Notes under the pieces: generated by a model
Told to the model about the DNA's origin: nothing
Seen by the model: only the letters and a program-made list of their open reading frames with translations
The model's database searches: none
Shown here: in pieces, positions 36,270 to 45,291 of the stretch
How the letters are laid out: each line of letters starts with the position of its first letter
Position numbering within the stretch: the first letter of the stretch is position 1
Translations under genes and position numbers: made by a program
NCBI RefSeq assembly: GCF_045446075.1
Contig: NZ_JBJJBQ010000005.1
Coordinates: 124,001-188,000 of the forward strand
Source: Flavisericum labens
GTDB lineage: Bacteria; Bacteroidota; Bacteroidia; Flavobacteriales; Flavobacteriaceae
Length of the DNA stretch: 64,000 nucleotides
Reading direction: 5' to 3'

Positions 36270-36662
36270 ATGAATAAAAAAATTTTACTGACAGGCGCTA
36301 TTTTGGGTGCTACAGGTGTTATTTTTGGAGCATTTGGAGCCCATGCATTAAAAGCTTTGGTTTCTGTTGAAGCGCAACAATCTTTTGAAACAGGAGTTCG
36401 GTACCAAATATATCATGCATTTTTTTTGTTATTTGTTGGAAGCGTGCCTTTTATAGATGAAAAGTTAAAAAACACATTGTTTTATTTAACACTTTTAGGT
36501 GTTGTGTTATTTTCTGGTTCAATTTATGGATTGGCGACCAATGATTTAACAAGTTTCGACTTTAAAACTATTGCCTTAGTTACTCCAATAGGCGGATTGT
36601 GCATTATTATTTCTTGGTGTCTTCTTATTATAAAATTTTTAAAAATGAATACTGAGCACTGA
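36270..36662 (+). CDS. DUF423 membrane protein
   Basis: A 130-residue protein with four hydrophobic helices. The family signature GATGVIFGAFGAHALK lies near residue 13 and the conserved YHAFFLL segment follows. The ATG at 36270 is preferred; an upstream TTG in the same frame would add 14 residues inside the promoter region. Function unknown; it is inner-membrane by prediction. It precedes pckA by 47 bases. Confidence 0.9.
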   Translation: MNKKILLTGAILGATGVIFGAFGAHALKALVSVEAQQSFETGVRYQIYHAFFLLFVGSVPFIDEKLKNTLFYLTLLGVVLFSGSIYGLATNDLTSFDFKTIALVTPIGGLCIIISWCLLIIKFLKMNTEH

Positions 36663-36709
36663 ATCAATAAACATGTCACTTTTAAAATAAACTTCTTAAA
36701 CAAAAATAT

Positions 36710-38326
36710 ATGCCAAAGAGTAATCCAACTTCAAAAACAATTTCTTTAGATAATTACGGTATTAAAAATGCCACAATAAGATATCAATTGTCTCCTGAAG
36801 ATTTACATAAAATTACCGTTGAAAAAGGTCAGGGTGTAGAGACCTCATCTGGTACTTTGGCCATTAATACTGGAGAATTTACTGGGCGTTCGCCCCAAGA
36901 TCGATTTATTGTGAAAGATGATATCACAAAAGATAGAATCTGGTGGGGCAATATCAATATTCCGTTCGATCCCGATGCCTTTGATGCTTTGTACGGTAAA
37001 GTAGTAAAGTACTTGTCAAATAAAGAAATTTTTGTAAGAGACTGCTATGCGTGCGCCGATGCAAATTATAAAACGAACATTAGGGTAGTTAATGAATACC
37101 CATGGAGCAACCTGTTTGCTTATAACATGTTTTTACGCCCTAATGAAGAGGATATTAAAAGGTTCAATCCAGAGTGGGTTGTTATAAATGCGCCTGGCTT
37201 TAAGGCCAATGCTGATGAAGATGGAACACGACAACACAACTTCGCTATTTTGAATTTTACCAAAAAAGTGGCGCTGATTGGTGGAACTGGATATACCGGA
37301 GAAATAAAGAAAGGCATCTTTTCTGCTTTGAATTTTATCCTTCCTGTAGACAAAAACACCTTGCCTATGCACTGTAGTGCCAATGTGGGTAACGCAGGAG
37401 ATACGGCTATTTTCTTCGGACTTTCAGGAACAGGGAAAACAACTCTGTCAACCGACCCCAATAGGAGTTTAATTGGTGATGATGAACACGGTTGGACTTC
37501 AGAAAATACTGTTTTTAATTATGAAGGAGGATGTTATGCTAAAGTTATCAATCTTTCAAAAGAGAATGAGCCAGAAATATATAGAGCCATAAAAAAAGGG
37601 GCTATTCTTGAAAATGTGGTTTTAGATAAGAAAGGCAATGTGGATTTCGCAGATACTTCAATAACGCAAAACACGAGGGTGAGTTATCCCATTCATTACA
37701 TTGAAAATATTAAGATTCCTTCTATTGGTAAAAACCCTAAAAACATATTTTTCCTCACTGCTGACGCTTTTGGAGTAATTCCACCTATTTCAAAATTGAC
37801 CCCTAGCCAAGCAGCTTATCATTTTATTTCCGGTTATACAGCTAAAGTAGCAGGAACAGAAGCAGGTGTAGTTGAGCCTGTACCTTCTTTCTCGGCCTGC
37901 TTTGGTGCGCCGTTTATGCCCTTGCACCCTTCAAAGTATGCTGAAATGTTAAGCAAAAAAATGATTGAGGCAGGTGTAAATGTATGGTTGGTAAATACAG
38001 GTTGGACTGGAGGTCCATACGGCGTGGGGACAAGAATGAAACTAAAATATACCCGAGCTATGATAAATGCTGTGTTAAATGGCGATTTGGGCTTGTATAA
38101 TTATGATGATTACCACATTCATTCCGTATTTGGAGTAGCCCAACCCAGAACCTGTCCTGGTGTGCCCACCAGTGTTTTAAGCCCTAGAGCCACTTGGAAT
38201 GACGATGAGGCATATTACACTACGGCTTTTAAATTAACCAATGCATTCAGAAATAACTTTAAGAAATTTGAAGCCCATTGTAGCGAAGAAATTAGGCGAG
38301 GTGGTCCGCAACGCTATGCGTTCTAA
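36710..38326 (+). CDS. pckA: phosphoenolpyruvate carboxykinase (ATP)
   Basis: A 538-residue ATP-type PEPCK that converts oxaloacetate plus ATP to PEP and CO2 in gluconeogenesis. The kinase P-loop is GLSGTGKTT near residues 237-245, followed by the metal-binding LIGDDEHGW segment. The GRSPQDRFIV segment near 65 and the CSANVG segment near 222 are ATP-PEPCK signatures. The length is normal. A second, unrelated-looking PEPCK type is encoded at 59555-63034. Confidence 0.98.
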   Translation: MPKSNPTSKTISLDNYGIKNATIRYQLSPEDLHKITVEKGQGVETSSGTLAINTGEFTGRSPQDRFIVKDDITKDRIWWGNINIPFDPDAFDALYGKVVKYLSNKEIFVRDCYACADANYKTNIRVVNEYPWSNLFAYNMFLRPNEEDIKRFNPEWVVINAPGFKANADEDGTRQHNFAILNFTKKVALIGGTGYTGEIKKGIFSALNFILPVDKNTLPMHCSANVGNAGDTAIFFGLSGTGKTTLSTDPNRSLIGDDEHGWTSENTVFNYEGGCYAKVINLSKENEPEIYRAIKKGAILENVVLDKKGNVDFADTSITQNTRVSYPIHYIENIKIPSIGKNPKNIFFLTADAFGVIPPISKLTPSQAAYHFISGYTAKVAGTEAGVVEPVPSFSACFGAPFMPLHPSKYAEMLSKKMIEAGVNVWLVNTGWTGGPYGVGTRMKLKYTRAMINAVLNGDLGLYNYDDYHIHSVFGVAQPRTCPGVPTSVLSPRATWNDDEAYYTTAFKLTNAFRNNFKKFEAHCSEEIRRGGPQRYAF

Positions 38327-38471
38327 GAACACCCTTTGTTGGCTTCAAAACAATTAACTAAATATTGTGATCTAGAGTCATGGTTTTTATGTAATTTGTA
38401 ATGCCCTTCTTTGGTTTTTTAAGGGTACTTCCTTATTTGATAGCTATTAATTAATATTTAAAACTATCGTT

Positions 38472-40637
38472 ATGAATAAAGTTTTTATAGTATTCCTTTT
38501 GGCAATACCTTGCCTTATTAAATCACAAAACGTAACTAAACCAGAATTGCTTCCTCAACATGTAGTTGTAGATACCTATCATGGAGTTGAACTTGAAGAC
38601 CCTTACCGCTATGTGGAAAATTTAGATGACCCCAAGGTGCTTTCCTGGATGCGAGATAATGCCAATTATGCAAATTCGGTTTTAAATAGTATTTCGGGCA
38701 AGCAGAAGATATTTGATAAAATGAAGGAATTGGTAGAAAGGCGGGCCGCTTCGGTGTCCAATCTCCAAATTACGGATGATAACATGTATTATTATTTAAA
38801 GCGTGTACCAGGTGAAGAAATTTCTAAAATGTATAAACGAAACGGATTTGAAGGAACAGAAACGTTGTTTTTTGACCCAACAAAGTATCAAGCTGAAGCT
38901 GGTAAAACTTATACTATTGCGTCAATAACACCAAATATATTAGGAGATAAAATTGCTGTAAGTGTTGCGCCAAACGGATCTGAAAACCCGGAACTGCTGC
39001 TGTTTAAAAGTACAGGAGAGCAATATGATGAAGTTCTAGATTTGGCGAGGGCTATTTCATGGCGAGCAGATGGGGAATCTTTTTATTACAACAAATTAAA
39101 TTCACCAAATGTTTCTGATATGAACCGGAAAATTTATACTTCGGTGTTTGTTCATAATGTAGGTCAAGAACAATCTGAAGATCAGGTTGTTTTTTCAAAA
39201 AGCAACTATGAAAATTTAGGTATCAAGGAAATGGAAATACCTTATGTTTTATATTCAAAAGATGCTGATGCGGATTTTTTGTACGCTAGTTCTGTTGATA
39301 AGGACATGAAGTTGTTTATGAACGCTGGTAAAGGCGAGCTAAAGAATTGGCAATTGGTTTTAGGAAGAGATGATGATGTTATCAAGAGTTCGGCTACGTC
39401 AACGCAGATATATTATTTAACATATAAAAATGCCCCAAACTATAAAATAGTCAGAGCGCCTATTGAAGTGCCTGCATTTTCGAATGCTAAAATTGTGGTA
39501 GAAGAATCGGCTTCAGAAATTATCACTGGTTTTAGTGTTACCAAAGATGGGTTGTACTATACCACGGTTAATAATGGTGTTGAAGCAAAAGTATATTACT
39601 TAGAGGAAGGAAAAAGTAAAGCAAAAGAACTTAACCTGCCTTTTGCTGCTGGTGAAGCATCTGTATCTAGTAAAGGAAGTGAGTTTGGAGAGGTTTGGGT
39701 TTCTATTTCTGGTTGGACTTCTCCCGGAAAAAGGTTTCTGTATGATCCAGAAGAAAATGCTTTTACCCATCAACAGATGTCATCATTTGTTGAATATCCA
39801 GAATTAAACAATTTAATAGCCAAGGAGGTTGAGGTGAAATCGCATGATGGTGTTATGGTTCCTGTGTCTATAATTTATAACAAGGATTTAAAACTAAATG
39901 GAGAAAATCCAGCAGTAATTTACAGTTATGGTTCTTACGGAAACTCAACATCACCTTTTTTTAGCCCAATTACTTTAGCTTATACATTGTATAATGGGAT
40001 ATTGGTTGTGCCCCACATAAGGGGTGGTGGTGAATTGGGTGATGCTTGGCATAAAGCTGGTCAAAAATTGAATAAGCCCAATACTTGGAAAGATGCCATT
40101 GCTACAGCAGAGTATTTGGTTAAAGAAGAATATTCAAACCCAAACAAAATATCAATTTTTGGAGGAAGTGCAGGGGGAATTTTAGTTGGGCGATCAATTA
40201 CCGAGCGGCCCGATTTATTCGTAGCAGCAGCGCCTTTGGTTGGAGCCATGAATACAGTACGCATGGAGGAAACGCCAAATGGCCCAGTAAATATTCCTGA
40301 ATTTGGCACAGTAAAAGATTATGACGAGTTTAAGGGTTTATTGGCTATGGATTCTTATCACAATTTAAAATTAGGAACAGATTATCCAGCCACTCTAATT
40401 ACTGCTGGCATGAACGATCCTAGGGTAATTGCATGGCAGCCGGCAAAATTTGCAGCTAAAATGCAACATGATAATAATGGAGACTCCCCAATTTTATTTT
40501 TGACCAATTTTGAAGGTGGACATGGTGGACGTACAACATTAACACAAGCATTAAATGATTTTGCTAATGTTTTCTCATTTTTCTATTGGCAATCCGGTCA
40601 CCCAGATTTTAAGTTAAAAAAATCAGTGAAGGATTAA
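38472..40637 (+). CDS. prolyl oligopeptidase family serine peptidase (S9A)
   Basis: A 721-residue peptidase with a short signal peptide (about residue 18, LIKSQ), an N-terminal beta-propeller (about 80-420) and a C-terminal alpha/beta-hydrolase domain. The catalytic triad is visible: Ser in GGSAGG near 565, Asp in NDPRV near 649 and His in EGGHGG near 683. RGGGELGDAWH near residue 520 is a strong S9A signature. It cuts after proline in short peptides and is probably periplasmic. It is bounded downstream by a bidirectional terminator. Confidence 0.95.
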   Translation: MNKVFIVFLLAIPCLIKSQNVTKPELLPQHVVVDTYHGVELEDPYRYVENLDDPKVLSWMRDNANYANSVLNSISGKQKIFDKMKELVERRAASVSNLQITDDNMYYYLKRVPGEEISKMYKRNGFEGTETLFFDPTKYQAEAGKTYTIASITPNILGDKIAVSVAPNGSENPELLLFKSTGEQYDEVLDLARAISWRADGESFYYNKLNSPNVSDMNRKIYTSVFVHNVGQEQSEDQVVFSKSNYENLGIKEMEIPYVLYSKDADADFLYASSVDKDMKLFMNAGKGELKNWQLVLGRDDDVIKSSATSTQIYYLTYKNAPNYKIVRAPIEVPAFSNAKIVVEESASEIITGFSVTKDGLYYTTVNNGVEAKVYYLEEGKSKAKELNLPFAAGEASVSSKGSEFGEVWVSISGWTSPGKRFLYDPEENAFTHQQMSSFVEYPELNNLIAKEVEVKSHDGVMVPVSIIYNKDLKLNGENPAVIYSYGSYGNSTSPFFSPITLAYTLYNGILVVPHIRGGGELGDAWHKAGQKLNKPNTWKDAIATAEYLVKEEYSNPNKISIFGGSAGGILVGRSITERPDLFVAAAPLVGAMNTVRMEETPNGPVNIPEFGTVKDYDEFKGLLAMDSYHNLKLGTDYPATLITAGMNDPRVIAWQPAKFAAKMQHDNNGDSPILFLTNFEGGHGGRTTLTQALNDFANVFSFFYWQSGHPDFKLKKSVKD

Positions 40638-40639
40638 AA

Positions 40640-40677
40640 AAACAAAAAGAGCGATTTAAAAATCGCTCTTTTTGTTT
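40640..40677. terminator. bidirectional terminator after the oligopeptidase gene
   Basis: Perfect inverted repeat with core AAGAGCGATTT / AAATCGCTCTT, A-rich on the left and T-rich on the right. It serves both convergent genes and covers the first two bases of the small minus-strand gene's stop codon. Confidence 0.85.
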
Positions 40678-40990
40678 AAAGAATAATGATTAGAAGCAAA
40701 ATAATAATGATAGCGCCACTTGAAATGTAAAGACCATTCCCAGATCTGCGAACCGCCTTTTTCATTGTTCGGACTTCTTTACGCAATTCTTTTCTTTCAC
40801 CACGACTTAAATCAGACTTGTCCATGTCTTTAATCTCATTAAGCCGATTAAGCATGGTTCTTATTTCAGTAGGGATTTCGTTCGTTTTTTCTTTGGTATG
40901 TACAGGTGGGTTTTCATTGGCCAATGCTGTGTTAGGAATCAAAGAGAATGACAATAGCATTATTAAAATGTAAACGGTTTTTTTTCTCAT
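40676..40990 (-). CDS. small exported protein with C-terminal membrane helix
   Basis: A 104-residue protein with a signal peptide (cleavage near ALANE, residue 25), a charged helical middle rich in Lys, Glu and Arg (DLSRGERKELRKEVRTMKKAVRRS) likely to form a coiled coil, and a C-terminal hydrophobic helix of about 17 residues at the very end (IIIILLLIIIL). I do not recognise the family. It lies between two strong terminators, so it is transcribed alone. A small envelope protein is the safest description. Confidence 0.7.
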   Translation of the reverse strand: MRKKTVYILIMLLSFSLIPNTALANENPPVHTKEKTNEIPTEIRTMLNRLNEIKDMDKSDLSRGERKELRKEVRTMKKAVRRSGNGLYISSGAIIIILLLIIIL

Positions 40991-41072
40991 AATCTTGCTG
41001 TTTTTGAATTGTGATTTGTATAAATATACGAGATATCAAGCAATTTCTGCTTAGTTTTTGATTTTCTTAAAC

Positions 41073-41114
41073 AAAAAAAGGGGTGATTTAATTTTTAAAT
41101 CACCCCTTTTTTTT
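41073..41114. terminator. bidirectional-form terminator after hemD
   Basis: Stem GGGGTGATTTAA (41080-41091) / TTAAATCACCCC (41095-41106) with an A-run before and a T-run after. It follows the hemD gene on the minus strand. Confidence 0.85.
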
Positions 41115-41130
41115 ATATTTTAATTAAGGT

Positions 41131-41880
41131 TTATTTTCCCTTGTTAACCTTTTCAATATATTTTTCTAAAGCCATCGTCATAGATGGTGTTTCTGGTGTT
41201 GGTGCAGAAATATCTACACGCAATCCTTTTTCTTTTACCGCATTAATGGTTGTGTTTCCAAATACGGCAATTCGGGTGTCATTTTGCTTAAAATCTGGAA
41301 AATTTTGAAACAGTGATTCAATTCCAGATGGACTAAAAAATACTAAAACGTCATAGGTAACATTTTCTAAATCCGATAAATCGCTAACAACAGTTTTGTA
41401 AAAAGTAGCCTGTTTCCAATTTACTCCTAAAGCATCTAAAGTATTAGGCACTTCAGGTTTTACTTTGTCTGTGTTAGGTAATAAAAACTTTTCGTCTTTA
41501 TATTTCTTGATTAATGGTGAAAGTTCTGAAAATGTACGTTTCCCGACATAAATTTTACGCTTTCTGTAAACCACATATTTTTGAAGATAATACGCCACAG
41601 CCTCAGATTGGCAAAAATACTTCATAGTGTCTGGCACTTTAAAGCGCATTTCTTTTGCGACTCTAAAGAAGTGGTCTACAGCATTTCTACTGGTCAGGAT
41701 TATGGCCGTATAATTGTTAAGGTCGATTTTTTGATGTCTGATTTCTTTTGCCGATACACCTTCGACATGAATGAAGGGTCTGAAATCAATTTTCACGCGT
41801 TGTTTTTCCTGTAAGTCGAAATAGGGCGAGTTCTCAATTTTTGGTTCAGGCTGAGACACTAAAATTGTTTTCACTTTCAT
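41131..41880 (-). CDS. hemD: uroporphyrinogen-III synthase
   Basis: A 249-residue HemD-type protein with two alternating Rossmann-like halves (TAIILTSRNAVDHFF near 58 and VLVFFSPSGIESLF near 184), the usual weakly conserved signatures of the family. It inverts the D ring of hydroxymethylbilane in heme synthesis. It lies 23 bases after the DUF4271 gene on the same strand, a linkage seen in many Bacteroidota (family knowledge). Other hem genes are not in the window. Confidence 0.88.
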   Translation of the reverse strand: MKVKTILVSQPEPKIENSPYFDLQEKQRVKIDFRPFIHVEGVSAKEIRHQKIDLNNYTAIILTSRNAVDHFFRVAKEMRFKVPDTMKYFCQSEAVAYYLQKYVVYRKRKIYVGKRTFSELSPLIKKYKDEKFLLPNTDKVKPEVPNTLDALGVNWKQATFYKTVVSDLSDLENVTYDVLVFFSPSGIESLFQNFPDFKQNDTRIAVFGNTTINAVKEKGLRVDISAPTPETPSMTMALEKYIEKVNKGK

Positions 41881-41903
41881 AAGGGTAGGCTGTTTTTTTT
41901 CTT

Positions 41904-42548
41904 TTATTTATCGATAAACACCTTGTATAAAATCACATAGGGTGCGATTTCGAGAGCGCAAAGATACAAAATAAAATAAAATATGTTGTGTTTTATTAAA
42001 TTTAGATGTGATTTCAAAGAACTTAAAAGCCCAATTATATTTAGAATAAGCAGCAAAATAATGATGACGTAAACTAATATGGCACTCGGTGTGAAGCTAT
42101 AGAGCATAAGGGCATTAATAGGAAGCAATATAAGCCCCAAATAATTTTTAAAACTTATTTTATGGAATATATATTGGTCTATTAACTGGTCAATTTCAAA
42201 AAGACTGCCAATTAAACGCTCTATTAGTACTTTAACTAAAATTAAGCTAACAATGGCAACAAGTAGTTTAAACATATCGTTCAACGAAAGGGTGGTATTT
42301 GATATGTGTCGCACACTAATAAGGCAAAAAACCAAAACGGATAATACTAAATTGCCAAAAAGGAGTGCGTCAAACTTATCAAAGAATTTTTGGTCGCGCG
42401 AGTAAATTTTTAAATACTTGTCGTTTCCCAAGACCAAAATAAAATCTTCAAAACGCTTAGGTGAAGTAAGTTTTGCTGCAGCGACTACCGCCAAACCTAT
42501 CACGAGAAGTACGGTAAATAATTCATTTGAAATAATATGACGTAGCAT
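41904..42548 (-). CDS. DUF4271 membrane protein
   Basis: A 214-residue protein with about six hydrophobic segments, fitting DUF4271, a Bacteroidota-specific family of unknown function. The FEDFILVLGNDKYLKIYSR segment between the first two helices is the most conserved-looking part. It is upstream of hemD and probably co-transcribed, but a role in heme synthesis is not demonstrated. It is divergent to the GT2 gene, with a 119-base gap. Confidence 0.82.
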   Translation of the reverse strand: MLRHIISNELFTVLLVIGLAVVAAAKLTSPKRFEDFILVLGNDKYLKIYSRDQKFFDKFDALLFGNLVLSVLVFCLISVRHISNTTLSLNDMFKLLVAIVSLILVKVLIERLIGSLFEIDQLIDQYIFHKISFKNYLGLILLPINALMLYSFTPSAILVYVIIILLLILNIIGLLSSLKSHLNLIKHNIFYFILYLCALEIAPYVILYKVFIDK

Positions 42549-42625
42549 GGTGTAAAATTATTATATATTTTGAATATGGGTTACATTATTAAATAATATT
42601 TAAAAAAAATAAACGCTTATTAATG

Positions 42626-42633
42626 TACATTTG
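42626..42633 (+). promoter_or_regulatory. -7 element of the GT2-dihydroorotase operon
   Basis: TACATTTG, an exact TAnnTTTG match, 34 bases before the ATG at 42668. No clear -33 element. Confidence 0.4.
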
Positions 42634-42667
42634 CAAAAACTAACGGAAGCTTTACCGAAACCTAATT

Positions 42668-43390
42668 ATGGCCGAAATAGTTGTAATTATCCCTACATAT
42701 AACGAAATTGATAATATAGATGCTATTATCAGGGCAGTTTTTTCGCAATCGGAGAACATACATGTTTTAATAGTTGACGATAATTCGCCAGACTTAACAG
42801 CTTTGAAGGTAAAGGAACTTCAAACAGATTTCCCCAATCGATTGTTTTTAGAGGTAAGAGAAGAAAAGGCGGGGCTAGGAACAGCTTATATCCATGGATT
42901 TAAATGGAGCCTCGAACGAGCATATCATTATATTTTTGAAATGGACGCCGATTTTTCACACAATCCTAATGACATTATGAGGCTCTATGAAGCATGTCAG
43001 ACTGAAGGTGCAGATATGGCTATCGGTTCACGATATATTAGAGGAGTAAATGTGGTGAATTGGCCCATGGCCAGAGTGTTGATGTCTTATTTTGCGTCAA
43101 AATATGTGCGCTTTATTACTGGTATGAAAATTCAGGATGCCACGGCCGGGTTTGTTTGTTATAAACGACATGTTCTGGAAACCATAAACCTAGATAAAAT
43201 AAAATTTATAGGCTATGCCTTTCAAATTGAAATGAAGTTTAAAGCCTATATTAAAGATTTTAAAATTGTTGAAGTACCTGTTATCTTTACTGATAGAACG
43301 AAAGGTGAATCAAAATTAAGCTCAGGAATTATTTCAGAAGCCATTTTTGGAGTGATTTCAATGAAAATAAAAAGTTTATTTAAGAAATAG
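42668..43390 (+). CDS. polyprenol-phosphate mannosyl/glucosyltransferase (GT2, DPM1-like)
   Basis: A 240-residue family 2 glycosyltransferase. The nucleotide-sugar motif VIIPTYNEIDNI is at the start, IVDDNSPD is near residue 39 and the DxD-type EMDADFSHNP is near 97, followed by the acceptor region GSRYIRG. It has no C-terminal membrane helices, so it resembles the soluble Dpm1 type that makes polyprenyl-phosphate-mannose. It starts an apparent operon with pyrC (9-base gap) and a DUF4296 lipoprotein gene. The lipid-linked sugar may feed protein O-glycosylation, common in this phylum; this is inference. Confidence 0.88.
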   Translation: MAEIVVIIPTYNEIDNIDAIIRAVFSQSENIHVLIVDDNSPDLTALKVKELQTDFPNRLFLEVREEKAGLGTAYIHGFKWSLERAYHYIFEMDADFSHNPNDIMRLYEACQTEGADMAIGSRYIRGVNVVNWPMARVLMSYFASKYVRFITGMKIQDATAGFVCYKRHVLETINLDKIKFIGYAFQIEMKFKAYIKDFKIVEVPVIFTDRTKGESKLSSGIISEAIFGVISMKIKSLFKK

Positions 43391-43399
43391 GATTTTTTT

Positions 43400-44743
43400 A
43401 TGAAAAAAACTACCCTTATAAAAAATGCCAATATAGTAAATGAAGGACGCGTTTTTAGCGGAGACATTCTTATTGAAGGAGAATATATAAAAAAGATAGA
43501 CGATTCTATCAGTGCTAAATCATCTGAGGTGCATGTGCTTGATGCCGAAGGGAAATATGTTTTTCCTGGCGCTATCGACGACCAAGTACATTTTAGGGAG
43601 CCAGGGCTAACGCACAAGGCCAATATTGAAACCGAAAGTAAGGCGGCTATTGCAGGTGGTATTACATCATTTATAGAAATGCCCAATACTAACCCGCAAA
43701 CCACAACGGTAGAAAAACTGGAAGAAAAATTTGATATTGCTGCAAAAACATCGTTTGCCAATTTTTCTTTTATGTTTGGCGGAACTAACGATAATTTAGA
43801 TGAAATTTTAAAGCTTCAAGCCAATCAGGTGGCGGGTTTAAAATTGTTTTTAGGCTCTTCAACAGGTAATATGTTAGTTGACAATCCAGAGGTTTTGGAG
43901 AAGATTTTCAAAAGTACCGATATGCTTATTTCTGTACACTGTGAAGATGAAGACACCATTAAAAAGAATTTTAAAAAGTATCATGATAAATTTGGTGATG
44001 ACATTCCTGTAAAATACCATCCTGAAATTCGAAGTGAGGAAGCTTGTTATCTGTCCTCTTCTAAAGCGATAGAGCTGGCGAAAAAAACAGGGGCTCGACT
44101 ACATATTTTCCATCTTTCCACAGGAAAGGAAACCCAGTTGTTTACCAATAAAATTCCTTTGAAGGATAAAAAAATTACTTCAGAGGTTTGTATTCACCAT
44201 CTTTGGTTTTCTGACCAAGATTACGATAAAAAAGGCACGCTGATAAAATGGAATCCGGCCGTAAAAACCGCTGAAGATAGAGAGCTGTTATGGGAAGCTT
44301 TACTTGACGACAGGATAGATGTTATAGCAACAGACCATGCGCCACATACTTTAGAAGAGAAAAGTAACGTTTATACTGATGCACCTTCTGGTGGGCCATT
44401 AGTGCAGCATGCACTGCCTGCTATGTTGGAAATGTACCATAAAGGAAAAATATCGTTGGAAAAAGTGGTTGAAAAAATGTGCCATAACCCAGCGATTTTG
44501 TTTGAAATTGAAAGGCGTGGTTATGTTCGCGAAGGATATTTTGCCGATTTGGTTTTGGTAGATTTGAATAGCCCATGGACGGTAAAAAAGGAAAATATTT
44601 TGTATAAATGTGGATGGTCTCCATTCGAGGGCTCAACGTTTAGGTCTAAAATAACACATACTTTTTTAAATGGTAATTTGGTATATCAAAACGCTAAGTT
44701 TGGTAAAGTAAAGTCTGCTAAACGACTAACATTTAATAGATGA
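43400..44743 (+). CDS. pyrC: dihydroorotase
   Basis: A 447-residue amidohydrolase that cyclises carbamoyl aspartate to dihydroorotate in pyrimidine synthesis. Visible metal/active-site residues are the carbamylated lysine K148 (GLKLFLGS), H180 (SVHCED), the LHIFHLSTG histidines near 236-239 and the aspartate in ATDHAPHT near 312. The first metal motif, usually HxH, reads Q62-V-H64, so one ligand is missing. The N- and C-terminal parts form the usual small beta-sandwich. It overlaps the DUF4296 gene by four bases. Confidence 0.93.
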   Translation: MKKTTLIKNANIVNEGRVFSGDILIEGEYIKKIDDSISAKSSEVHVLDAEGKYVFPGAIDDQVHFREPGLTHKANIETESKAAIAGGITSFIEMPNTNPQTTTVEKLEEKFDIAAKTSFANFSFMFGGTNDNLDEILKLQANQVAGLKLFLGSSTGNMLVDNPEVLEKIFKSTDMLISVHCEDEDTIKKNFKKYHDKFGDDIPVKYHPEIRSEEACYLSSSKAIELAKKTGARLHIFHLSTGKETQLFTNKIPLKDKKITSEVCIHHLWFSDQDYDKKGTLIKWNPAVKTAEDRELLWEALLDDRIDVIATDHAPHTLEEKSNVYTDAPSGGPLVQHALPAMLEMYHKGKISLEKVVEKMCHNPAILFEIERRGYVREGYFADLVLVDLNSPWTVKKENILYKCGWSPFEGSTFRSKITHTFLNGNLVYQNAKFGKVKSAKRLTFNR

Positions 44744-45291
44744 TTTTAAGGAAATTGATTTTATGTTCTTCACTACTTTTAATAGTAGTTTCATGCAATA
44801 GATTAAAAGGACCAGATAAACCAAAAAACCTAATTTCTAAAAAAGAAATGGTTAATATTTTAATTGATGCCAAGCTGGTTAATTCTGCAAGTTCGGTCAA
44901 TAAAAATATTATGCGAGATAGTGGCGTGGTTATTAGTAATTATGTGTTTAAAAAACATAATATTGATAGTTTGCAATTTGTTCAAAGTAATGATTATTAT
45001 GCTTTTCATTTAAAAGATTACGAATATATTTACAATCAAGTTTCAGATAGTTTAGAAAATCTTAAAATGGCGCTCAAAGAACAGGAGGCCGAAGAATGGA
45101 AGTTGCAAACAAAACGGGGAGAAGACTCTTTAAAGGCTATAAATAAAGATTCAACCCAGATTTTAAAAGTTATAGATTCTCTGGCTATGGAAAAAAGAAA
45201 GGATTCCTTAACTGAAACTTTTCTTCAGCAGAAATTTGAACAGCACAAAATGCTTATAGAACCTATTTTAGATACTGTTCGCCCACGGTAG
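44740..45291 (+). CDS. DUF4296 lipoprotein
   Basis: A 183-residue lipoprotein with lipobox cysteine C19 (LLIVVSCNR), a DUF4296 domain (about 25-115: KKEMVNILIDAKLV and FKKHNIDSLQFVQSNDYY) and a long charged C-terminal helix rich in Glu and Lys. This is a Bacteroidota family of unknown function. The ATGA overlap with pyrC shows co-translation, though a pyrimidine role is unlikely. Its last 29 bases overlap the end of the convergent epimerase gene. Confidence 0.85.
   Translation: MILRKLILCSSLLLIVVSCNRLKGPDKPKNLISKKEMVNILIDAKLVNSASSVNKNIMRDSGVVISNYVFKKHNIDSLQFVQSNDYYAFHLKDYEYIYNQVSDSLENLKMALKEQEAEEWKLQTKRGEDSLKAINKDSTQILKVIDSLAMEKRKDSLTETFLQQKFEQHKMLIEPILDTVRPR

Noticed and set aside
38390..38430. 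A weak hairpin (GCCCTT / AAGGGT) after pckA
   Set aside because: It contains a G-U pair, has a long loop and is not followed by a T-run, so I do not call it a terminator.
43246..43761. A 171-codon open frame on the minus strand
   Set aside because: It lies antisense to the end of the glycosyltransferase gene and the start of dihydroorotase, which both have clear family motifs. Its composition (Ser/Phe/Ile-rich) is typical of an antisense shadow.
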